DNA from: Bacteroidales bacterium UBA3834 | GTDB lineage: Bacteria; Bacteroidota; Bacteroidia; Bacteroidales; P3 | DNA length: 7,864 nt | Assembly (NCBI GenBank): GCA_002392965.1 | Contig: DGIA01000023.1 | Coordinates: 40,836 to 48,699, forward strand | Direction of reading: 5' to 3' | Shown: positions 1 to 5,930 of the stretch, piece by piece | Numbering within the stretch: position 1 is the first letter of the stretch | Layout of the letters: every line of letters begins with the position of its first letter | Position numbers and translations under genes: made by a program | Notes under the pieces: generated by a model | Told to the model about the DNA's origin: nothing | Databases searched by the model: none | Seen by the model: only the letters and a program-made list of their open reading frames with translations

Positions 1-321
1 CAGATGACCTTCGGCTTCAGCCGCGACGACGTCAACGCCATCGTCAAGACCTACGTCGACGAGAAGATTATCCCGGCCGACCCGTTCAACAACTTCGACA
101 CCGAGTGTGTCGGCGAACTGGTGAAGATCGGCATCGAGCGTGGCCGTGGCACCCGCGCCGCCCTGAAGTGCGGCGTCTGCGGCGAACATGGCGGCGACCC
201 GACGGCAGCCGAGTTCTTCTACAAGGTCGGCATGAACTACGTCAGCTGCTCGCCCTTCCGCGTGCCTGTGGCCCGCCTCGCCGCCGCCCAGGCCGCTATC
301 AAGGAAGCCCGTGAGAAATAA
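1..321 (+). CDS. ppdK: Pyruvate, phosphate dikinase, C-terminal fragment (5' end outside window)
   Basis: This is the last 106 codons of a gene that begins upstream of the window. PPDK interconverts pyruvate + ATP + Pi and PEP + AMP + PPi in the cytosol, and in anaerobes often serves glycolysis or gluconeogenesis with PPi. The visible part is the end of the PEP/pyruvate-binding TIM barrel. It opens with QMTFGFSRDD, then has CGVCGEHGGDP and YVSCSPFRVPVARLAAAQAA near the end. The Cys in the SCSPFRVP motif is the family's catalytic acid/base cysteine, and the GEHGGDP loop is typical of PPDK rather than of PEP synthase or PTS enzyme I. The stop codon is TAA at 319-321, and the C-terminus ends where the family normally ends, so this end is intact. 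The Rex gene starts 3 nt downstream, which implies co-transcription. Codon use is strongly GC-ending, suggesting high expression. The family assignment is near certain from the motifs. Confidence 0.95.
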   Translation, partial: QMTFGFSRDDVNAIVKTYVDEKIIPADPFNNFDTECVGELVKIGIERGRGTRAALKCGVCGEHGGDPTAAEFFYKVGMNYVSCSPFRVPVARLAAAQAAIKEAREK

Positions 322-324
322 GGG

Positions 325-963
325 ATGAGGAGTAGACAGAGCTCATTGATAATATTGAAGTCCACCCTGGGTAGACTTCCGTCCTACTACTGCGAGATCG
401 AGAACCGGGCTGCCCGTGGGGAGGAGTTCGTCTCCGCCACCGCCATTGCCGAGAGCCTGAGCATCAACCCGATTCAGGTGCGCAAGGATTTGGCGAGCAT
501 CAGTTCGGAGCCGGGACGTCCGAATGTGGGGTTCCGTGTGAAGACGCTGCTGGAGGATTTGAAGGTCTACCTGGGTTACGACCAATATGACGAGGCCGTG
601 CTGGTGGGTGTGGGTGCTTTGGGGCATGTGCTGCTGCATTATGGCGGTTTTGCCAAATACGGTCTTGATATTGTGGCCGGATTCGACTCGGAGCCCAAGG
701 AGAAGAAGGTGGGCGACAAAACGGTGCTGCCCATCGCGAAGCTGGTGCCGTTCCTGAAGCGCACGCATGTCAACATCGGCATCATCACTGTGCCCGCCAG
801 CGAGGCGCAGGGGGTGGCGGACATGCTGGTGGCCGGTGGAGTACGGGCCATCTGGAATTTCGCGCCCACGACGCTGAACCTGCCCGCGGGCATCCTCGTG
901 AAGAACGAGAACCTCGCCGCCTCGCTCGCCGCGCTGAGCGCGGAGCTGCGCCGGAGACGTTGA
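325..963 (+). CDS. rex: Redox-sensing transcriptional repressor Rex
   Basis: This 212-residue protein is close to the usual Rex length of about 210-215. Rex is a homodimeric repressor whose DNA binding is relieved when NADH replaces NAD+; it controls fermentation, hydrogenase and respiratory genes. Residues about 10-75 form the winged helix, with the family's LPSYY stretch (18-22), a recognition helix around NPIQVRKDLAS (48-58) and the wing near GRPNVGFRV. Residues about 90-212 form the Rossmann domain, with the dinucleotide loop GVGALG at 95-100, an acidic residue (D121) at the end of the second strand, TVPA at 155-158 and WNFAPTTLNLP at 177-187. The ATG at 325 places the LPxYY motif at the same distance from the N-terminus as in other Rex proteins. 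It lies 3 nt after the PPDK stop, so it is probably translated from a ppdK-rex transcript. I found no clear TTGTTAA-N4-TTAACAA operator in the window, so its local targets are unproven. Confidence 0.94.
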   Translation: MRSRQSSLIILKSTLGRLPSYYCEIENRAARGEEFVSATAIAESLSINPIQVRKDLASISSEPGRPNVGFRVKTLLEDLKVYLGYDQYDEAVLVGVGALGHVLLHYGGFAKYGLDIVAGFDSEPKEKKVGDKTVLPIAKLVPFLKRTHVNIGIITVPASEAQGVADMLVAGGVRAIWNFAPTTLNLPAGILVKNENLAASLAALSAELRRRR

Positions 964-988
964 GAGGGTGGACGAAAAAAGACAATTA

Positions 989-1036
989 CCGTCGCAAGGT
1001 TTTTCGGGCCTTTGCGGCGGTTTTGTTTTTGGTTTT
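989..1036 (+). terminator. Rho-independent terminator after rex
   Basis: A GC-rich hairpin pairs CCGTCGCAAGG (989-999) with CCTTTGCGGCGG (1009-1020), with one G-T pair and one bulged base, around the loop TTTTTCGGG. A run rich in T (TTTTGTTTTTGG then TTTTTT) follows. It lies 25 nt beyond the rex stop and separates ppdK-rex from the hydrogenase operon. Confidence 0.85.
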
Positions 1037-1055
1037 TTGTGTTCGATAAAAAAAG

Positions 1056-1088
1056 TTTGATTCAATTAAATTTTATTTTGTATCTTTG
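1056..1088 (+). promoter_or_regulatory. Bacteroidota-type promoter of the hydrogenase operon
   Basis: TTTG at 1056-1059 and TATCTTTG at 1081-1088 are separated by 21 nt. This matches the Bacteroides consensus TTTG-N19-21-TAnnTTTG recognised by the primary sigma factor. Transcription should start a few bases after 1090, giving a leader of about 85 nt before the ferredoxin ATG at 1179. A short inverted repeat, TTGATTCAA (1057-1065), overlaps the -33 box and could be a regulator site. The leader itself is purine-rich and I see no strong hairpin in it. Confidence 0.82.
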
Positions 1089-1178
1089 CAAAATCCAAGT
1101 GAGGGGAAATATGTGCTAAGAAACTGAGAGTTAGTGGATAAAGGAAAAGAAATTACTAATAATTAAATAGGAATAGAT

Positions 1179-1478
1179 ATGAATATTAAGGTATGTGTAG
1201 GCAGTTCGTGCCATTTGAAGGGTTCGTACGACGTCATCGAGGCATTCAAGGCCGTGTTGAAGAAATACGACGTGGAGGATGTGGTGGATCTGCAAGCCAG
1301 CTTCTGTCTGGGTCACTGCGCCAAAGGTGTGACGGTGAGCTGCGAGGGTATGGAGGCCGCCGAAAAGGGTCCTCAGGTGGAGCAGACAGAGGAAGGCTTC
1401 ATCCTGCACAGCGTCAACGCTGGCAATGTAGAGGAACTGTTTGCCAAAGAAATCTACCCGAAACTATTTCTAAACTAA
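1179..1478 (+). CDS. Thioredoxin-fold [2Fe-2S] ferredoxin (NuoE/HydC-like domain)
   Basis: This 99-residue protein matches the small [2Fe-2S] ferredoxin family that also forms the cluster domain of NuoE and of bifurcating hydrogenase subunits. The four expected ligands are C6 and C11 (CVGSSC, C-x4-C) and C43 and C47 (CLGHC, C-x3-C). A fifth cysteine, C55, is not one of the four. The segment VGSSCHLKGS is the characteristic first ligand loop. It is a stand-alone domain, lacking the N-terminal helical bundle of full NuoE, and it has no signal peptide, so it should be cytosolic. It is the first gene of the operon, 22 nt ahead of the sensory hydrogenase. I infer that it carries electrons to or from that protein's FeS domains, or replaces the fused [2Fe-2S] domain seen in larger hydrogenases. 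The start is the ATG at 1179, after an A-rich leader. The fold is confident; the electron partner is inferred. Confidence 0.88.
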   Translation: MNIKVCVGSSCHLKGSYDVIEAFKAVLKKYDVEDVVDLQASFCLGHCAKGVTVSCEGMEAAEKGPQVEQTEEGFILHSVNAGNVEELFAKEIYPKLFLN

Positions 1479-1500
1479 CACAACAACTAAATAAAAAATC

Positions 1501-3261
1501 ATGTCCGAGTATTTGGAATTTAAGACAGTACAATGTAAAGACTGCTACCGTTGCCTACGCGAATGCCCGGTGAAGGCCATCAACATCAAGGACCATCACG
1601 CGCAAATCATCGAGGAGCACTGCATCCTATGTGGCCATTGCACCAAGGTATGCCCCCAGCATGCCAAGATAGAGCATAGCGAGCTACCTGTGGTGCGCGA
1701 GTTGCTCAAGAGTGGTGCCCGTATGGCTGCTACGGTGGCGCCGTCGTTTATCAGCAGTCTTGTACAGGATGACTTCTCGGTATTACGCATAGCGCTTGCC
1801 AAACTAGGTTTTGCCATAGCCGAAGAGACGGCCATCGGCGCACAAGCCGTCACCGAAGAGTACAAACGAGTGCTGGCCAAAGGCGAAATGCGCAACTTTA
1901 TCACGTCGGCTTGTCCGGCAGCCTGTCGCCTGATACAGATGTACTATCCCAAAGCTCTGCCCTATCTGGCCCCTGTCGACTCGCCGATGGTGGCACATGC
2001 AAAAATGTTGCGCCGCAACGACCCAAACCTGAAGATTGTTTTCATCGGCCCCTGCATAGCCAAGAAGCGCGAGGCTGACGAACATGCTATAGACGCCGTG
2101 ATTACCTTCGATGAGCTGCTGCAGCTATTTGAAGAAAACGGCATAGACCTGAATACTATAAACAAACTTACGGTAGGCGACGAGTGCGACATCGCCAACC
2201 GCGCGAAAGCCTATCCTGTAACGCAGGGCATTATACGCTCGTTCGACGCTTTGCCGGAAGGCTACCGATACATGACAGTGGACGGCGTGGACCGTATTGC
2301 CGATGTGTTGGAAAACATTGAGTCTATGGACCACGTGTTCATAGAGATGAACGTGTGTCCCGGTGGCTGCATCAACGGACCTTGCTCTATTGCACACGAT
2401 GGCGGTATGATTAAGGCTGAGGCAGATATCGACCGCTATGTGGAACACGAGATGGCCACACGCAAACATCTGCCTGCGACCGACGCAGGGGTGTCGTTGG
2501 CTTACGCCCATCCGCGCCTGCGTGCCAAGAGTCGTCCCGCCAGCGACAAAGAGATTGAGGATGTGCTGCGCCGTACCGGCAAATTTACCAAAGCCGACGA
2601 GCTTGATTGTGGTGCCTGCGGCTATCGCACCTGCCGCGAAAAAGCCTGGGCCGTGGTGAACGGCTATGCCGACATCGACATCTGCCTGCCCTACATGCGC
2701 AAGCGCGCTGAGAGTCTGGCTGTTGATATCGTGCGTAACTCGCCCGAGGGCGTGATGATTGTCGACCCCGACATGAACATAGTGGATATCAACGCATCGG
2801 CCATGAAGATGCTGGGCCTCAACGGCACGCCGGAAAGTGTGGTGGGCCGTCCTGTGGCCGAAAGTTTCCAGCCGATAGACTTCTACATGGCATACACTAA
2901 AAAACAGCGTGTGGAGAACCCACAGCTGCACATACAAGCCACAAACCGCTATTTGAGCCTCACTGTGAGCCTGTTGAGCGAGCAGAACTTGCTCTTCGGC
3001 TTAATGAAGGACATCTCCGATATGGTGAACTACGACAAGAAGTTGGAAAAGGTGAGGATGGATACCATTGCCACCACCGACGACCTCATCATGAAACAGA
3101 TGCGTGTGGCACAGGAGATAGCCTCGCTACTTGGTGAGACTACAGCCGAGACTAAGGTGGCGCTGCTGAAGTTGAAGAAAACCCTCTCAGACGGCGAGGG
3201 TGATCTTGGGGTGGACGGACGTCCGAAAGATTGGAAAACGGCAAAGGTAAGTGACAAGTGA
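1501..3261 (+). CDS. Sensory-type [FeFe]-hydrogenase with FeS and PAS domains (HydS-like, group C)
   Basis: A 586-residue, soluble multidomain protein. Residues 12-22 (CKDCYRCLREC) and 41-51 (CILCGHCTKVC) are two classic [4Fe-4S] ferredoxin motifs. Residues about 75-320 form the H-cluster domain with three diagnostic motifs: TSACP (135-139), GPCIAKK (183-189) and MNVCPGGC (283-290). The presumed H-cluster ligands are C138, C185, C286 and C290. Alanine 137 replaces the proton-shuttling cysteine of TSCCP, and glycine replaces the Met of MPCxxKK; the alanine change is known in the putative sensor HydS of Thermotoga maritima. Residues 370-395 (DCGACGYRTC and a later C395) form an RnfB-like four-cysteine FeS domain. 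Residues about 405-510 look like a PAS domain (SPEGVMIVDPDMNIVDINASA starts at 414), and 511-560 a probable coiled coil. Without a kinase domain, output probably goes to the phosphatase encoded next. This suits phosphatase-linked group C3 sensors. Its C-terminal tail runs into a heptamer repeat. H2 sensing is inferred, not shown. Confidence 0.9.
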   Translation: MSEYLEFKTVQCKDCYRCLRECPVKAINIKDHHAQIIEEHCILCGHCTKVCPQHAKIEHSELPVVRELLKSGARMAATVAPSFISSLVQDDFSVLRIALAKLGFAIAEETAIGAQAVTEEYKRVLAKGEMRNFITSACPAACRLIQMYYPKALPYLAPVDSPMVAHAKMLRRNDPNLKIVFIGPCIAKKREADEHAIDAVITFDELLQLFEENGIDLNTINKLTVGDECDIANRAKAYPVTQGIIRSFDALPEGYRYMTVDGVDRIADVLENIESMDHVFIEMNVCPGGCINGPCSIAHDGGMIKAEADIDRYVEHEMATRKHLPATDAGVSLAYAHPRLRAKSRPASDKEIEDVLRRTGKFTKADELDCGACGYRTCREKAWAVVNGYADIDICLPYMRKRAESLAVDIVRNSPEGVMIVDPDMNIVDINASAMKMLGLNGTPESVVGRPVAESFQPIDFYMAYTKKQRVENPQLHIQATNRYLSLTVSLLSEQNLLFGLMKDISDMVNYDKKLEKVRMDTIATTDDLIMKQMRVAQEIASLLGETTAETKVALLKLKKTLSDGEGDLGVDGRPKDWKTAKVSDK

Positions 3262-3290
3262 TTGGTGAATAGTGAAAGGTGAAATATGAA
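3249..3290 (+). repeat. Degenerate tandem heptamer array (about NNGTGAA x6)
   Basis: The stretch divides into consecutive 7-mers: AAGTGAC, AAGTGAT, TGGTGAA, TAGTGAA, AGGTGAA, ATATGAA. The first two encode the end of the sensor protein and contain its stop codon; the last contains the ATG of the phosphatase. The fifth unit supplies a Shine-Dalgarno-like AAAGGTGA a few bases before that ATG. Similar short GTGAA-type arrays are, from memory, common between genes in Bacteroidales. Confidence 0.7.
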
Positions 3291-4449
3291 AAAACTCTGT
3301 GTAGAATACGGATACACTTCGCTGAACCACTATGGCGAGGAACTCTGCGGGGACAACGTGGAGTTGACCTCGGATGGTGAGTGGACGACGTTGGTGCTTG
3401 CCGACGGACTTGGGAGCGGAGTGAAAGCCAACATACTATCCACGCTCACGAGCAAGATACTTTGCACGATGGTGGCCGGCGGTGCCGATATAGAGGATTG
3501 TGTCGGTACCATCATCCAGACGCTACCTGTATGCAAAGAGCGTGGCGTTGCCTACAGCACTTTCTCTATCATACACGTTAACAATGAGGGTAGGGGACAC
3601 CTATTTGAGTTCGACAACCCTGAGGCTATCTGGTACCATCACGGTCATACTTGCGATTTTCCTCGTGAGGAAATGAACGTTTACAACAAGCGCGTGTTTG
3701 TCACTGAACTTGAACTTGATGAGGGAGACATGGTCTTCGTGATGAGTGACGGCACTATACATGCCGGCATCGGACAGATGCTGAACTTCGGATGGCAGCG
3801 CAAGGAAATAATGGAACACCTCGACCACAACATCGACGCCCACATGTCGGCCCGAGCCGCGGCCTGTCTTCTTGCTTCGGCATGCAATGACCTATATCTT
3901 GACAAGCCGGGCGACGACACTACGGTGGCTGCTATTCGCATGCGTCCTCGTACAATGGTGCATATCATGGTTGGTCCGCCTGTAGACAAGGAAAAAGACG
4001 AGGAATATGTCCATCGGTTCATGATGGACGCCGACAAACGCATAGTATGCGGCGGCACTACCTCACAGGTGGTGGCTCGTTGTATCGGTCGACAGTTGAA
4101 GACCAGCTTCGACTTTCCTGACAAAGATGTACCTCCCATAGGATTCATTGACGGCATCGACCTTGTCACAGAGGGTGTTATCACGCTGCGACGCCTATTG
4201 TCGCTATCAGAGAAATACGTTTCAGCGAAAGACCTTACACCAAAGACTTATGCCAAGAAAGATGGCGGTTCGCTGCTGGCAAACATCATCTTCGAGGAAG
4301 CCACGCACGTGGTGTTCTTTGTCGGACAGAATGTCAACGCCGCCCACCAGGGGCTGGATATTGATATCACCATGAAACTTAAGCTCGTCGAGCGTTTGGC
4401 CGCCAACCTTAGCAAGATGGGTAAAAATGTAACCGTGAACTACGATTGA
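3286..4449 (+). CDS. SpoIIE-family (PP2C-type) serine/threonine phosphatase with unassigned C-terminal domain
   Basis: This 387-residue cytosolic protein has two parts. Residues 1-222 are a PP2C/SpoIIE phosphatase core: GDN at 22-24, the metal-binding ADGLGSG at 39-45, SDG at 154-156, and GDDTTVAAI at 209-217, whose acidic pair is the last metal-binding site. Such enzymes are Mn/Mg-dependent and usually dephosphorylate anti-anti-sigma (STAS) proteins or other Ser/Thr phosphoproteins. Residues about 223-387 form a second domain that I cannot assign, with CGGTTSQVVAR (255-265), PPIGFIDGIDLVTEGVITL (283-301) and a basic C-terminal helix. No sensor domain is fused, so the signal must come from another protein. 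The adjacent PAS-containing hydrogenase homologue is the obvious candidate, 24 nt upstream. The hydrogenase gene starts 2 nt downstream. Codons such as ATA are more frequent here than in aspA. The phosphatase call is firm from the three metal motifs; the substrate is unknown. Confidence 0.88.
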   Translation: MKKLCVEYGYTSLNHYGEELCGDNVELTSDGEWTTLVLADGLGSGVKANILSTLTSKILCTMVAGGADIEDCVGTIIQTLPVCKERGVAYSTFSIIHVNNEGRGHLFEFDNPEAIWYHHGHTCDFPREEMNVYNKRVFVTELELDEGDMVFVMSDGTIHAGIGQMLNFGWQRKEIMEHLDHNIDAHMSARAAACLLASACNDLYLDKPGDDTTVAAIRMRPRTMVHIMVGPPVDKEKDEEYVHRFMMDADKRIVCGGTTSQVVARCIGRQLKTSFDFPDKDVPPIGFIDGIDLVTEGVITLRRLLSLSEKYVSAKDLTPKTYAKKDGGSLLANIIFEEATHVVFFVGQNVNAAHQGLDIDITMKLKLVERLAANLSKMGKNVTVNYD

Positions 4450-4451
4450 TT

Positions 4452-5909
4452 ATGGAGCAGAAACTTTTCGATACCAACGTACAATGGATTAAGTACAAAG
4501 TCCTCAAGGAGGTCATCCGCCGCGCCTACGAGGGCGGTCTCGACGACGCCTACCTCGACATACCCAAGATCATCAGTCCGGGTCCCAAGTCGGAGCTCAA
4601 CTGTTGTATCTATAAGGAGCGTGCCATTGTTCAGGAGCGTATCCACATGGCTATGGGTGGCGACAAGTCGAACCCCAACCCCGTGCAGGTGATGGAGACC
4701 GCCTGTGACGAGTGCCCCGCCGCCGGTATGCTGGTCACTGAGGCCTGTCGCGGCTGTATGATGCACTCCTGCAAGGAGGTTTGTCCCAAAGGTGCTATCA
4801 CCATCGTCAACCACCGCTGCCATATCGACAAGGAGAAGTGCATTGAATGCGGAAAATGCGCCGCTGCCTGCCCCTATAGTGCTATCATTGCACAGAAGCG
4901 TCCCTGCATCAAGAGTTGCAAGCCCAAAGCTCTCTCTATCCGACCTGAGGACGACAAGGCCGTCATCGACAACGACAAATGCATTTCCTGCGGTGCCTGC
5001 GTGGTGAGTTGTCCCTTCGGAGCCATCACCGACCGCTCGCTGGTGCTTGATATCATTGACATGTTGAAGCAGTCGGAAGACAATAGTCGCTACCGCGTCT
5101 ATGCCGTTATCGCCCCCGCCATTGTGGGACAGTGTCGCTTCGGACGCATCGAGCAGGTCGTTACCGCCATCAAGCGCCTTGGATTTCATCAGGTTGTCGA
5201 AGCCGCCCTCGGCGCCGACATCACCCTCTACACCGAAGCCCGCGAGTTCCAGCACAAAGCCTCCGAGAGCGAAAGTCCTGTGATGACAACTTCCTGCTGT
5301 CCCGCCTTTGTACGGTTCATCGAGACCAATTTCCCCGAATTCAAGGATGCCATCTCCACCTCGCCTTCGCCCATGATTACCACCGCCCGCCTCATCAAGC
5401 GTAGCGACCCCACCGCCAAGGTGGTCTTCATCGGACCCTGCGCTGCCAAGAAATTCGAGTATTCGCTCGAAAAGACTGGTGGGATGATAGATAGCGTAAT
5501 GAGTTTCGAGGAGCTGCAAGCATTCCTCGACGCCCGTGGCATCGACACCACCCAGTGCGAGGATACTTTCCTTGACAACGCCTCCTTCTACGGACGCATC
5601 TTTGCCAAGAGCGGCGGCATCGCACAGGGTGTAGCCCATGTGGCCGAGAAGTTTGGTATTGAGGGAGTGAAGCCTGTAGTGATGAACGGCATCGACCAGT
5701 GCCGTCAGCATCTCGCCCTGCTCCGCGCCAAGAAAGAGACCGCCAACTTCTTCGAGGGTATGGCATGTGACGGCGGCTGTGTCGGTGGTCCGCTGAGCAT
5801 CACTCGCTCTCCGAAAAATGTTTTCGATGTCGACCAGTACGGCAACTCCGCCAAGGAGAAGGACATCGATGGCTCAGTAGCACTCTATCAGATGACCCTC
5901 AGCGAATAA
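4452..5909 (+). CDS. Catalytic-type monomeric [FeFe]-hydrogenase (group B-like)
   Basis: From the ATG at 4452 the product has 485 residues. An in-frame TTG at 4446 would add two residues but overlaps the phosphatase stop, so I prefer the ATG. [FeFe]-hydrogenases reduce protons or oxidise H2 using reduced ferredoxin, here probably coupled to pyruvate:ferredoxin oxidoreductase elsewhere. The N-terminal half is cysteine-rich: CDEC at 85-88, CRGC at 99-102 with CKEVC at 107-111, a [4Fe-4S] motif CIECGKCAAAC at 130-140, C152/C156, and CISCGACVVSC at 177-187. The H-cluster domain (about 215-450) has TSCCP at 280-284, GPCAAKK at 328-334 and MACDGGCVGGP at 437-447. Presumed H-cluster ligands are C283, C330, C439 and C443, and the proton-shuttle C282 is present. 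Gly instead of Met in motif 2 and the short motif 3 point to group B rather than group A. There is no NADH-binding subunit nearby, so it is probably not bifurcating. A perfect terminator follows. Confidence 0.9.
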   Translation: MEQKLFDTNVQWIKYKVLKEVIRRAYEGGLDDAYLDIPKIISPGPKSELNCCIYKERAIVQERIHMAMGGDKSNPNPVQVMETACDECPAAGMLVTEACRGCMMHSCKEVCPKGAITIVNHRCHIDKEKCIECGKCAAACPYSAIIAQKRPCIKSCKPKALSIRPEDDKAVIDNDKCISCGACVVSCPFGAITDRSLVLDIIDMLKQSEDNSRYRVYAVIAPAIVGQCRFGRIEQVVTAIKRLGFHQVVEAALGADITLYTEAREFQHKASESESPVMTTSCCPAFVRFIETNFPEFKDAISTSPSPMITTARLIKRSDPTAKVVFIGPCAAKKFEYSLEKTGGMIDSVMSFEELQAFLDARGIDTTQCEDTFLDNASFYGRIFAKSGGIAQGVAHVAEKFGIEGVKPVVMNGIDQCRQHLALLRAKKETANFFEGMACDGGCVGGPLSITRSPKNVFDVDQYGNSAKEKDIDGSVALYQMTLSE

Positions 5910-5930
5910 TTTTTTTTGATAGATTAATAG

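Noticed and set aside
343..1065. Minus-strand open frame covering rex
   Set aside because: It spans the rex terminator and the whole of rex, has no recognisable domain, and is best explained as an antisense shadow.
1030..1178. Search for a Rex operator (TTGTTAA-N4-TTAACAA type) at the hydrogenase promoter
   Set aside because: No acceptable match was found by eye. Rex control of this operon remains a hypothesis rather than an annotated site.
2125..2937. Minus-strand open frame of about 270 codons opposite the sensory hydrogenase
   Set aside because: Fully within a gene with clear domain structure on the plus strand; no domain is recognisable in the antisense product.
3217..3226. Perfect palindrome CGGACGTCCG near the end of the sensor gene
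   Set aside because: It is within coding sequence, 10 bp long, with no promoter nearby; likely chance in GC-rich codons.
4446..4451. TTG at 4446 as start of the last hydrogenase
   Set aside because: It overlaps the phosphatase stop and adds only two residues. The ATG at 4452, two bases after that stop, is the simpler start.
4440..5711. Long open frame on the minus strand (about 423 codons)
   Set aside because: It lies entirely opposite the hydrogenase gene, whose cysteine and H-cluster motifs are unmistakable. The antisense product is low-complexity in Gly, Leu, His and Val with no recognisable domain, as expected from GC-biased codons read backwards.
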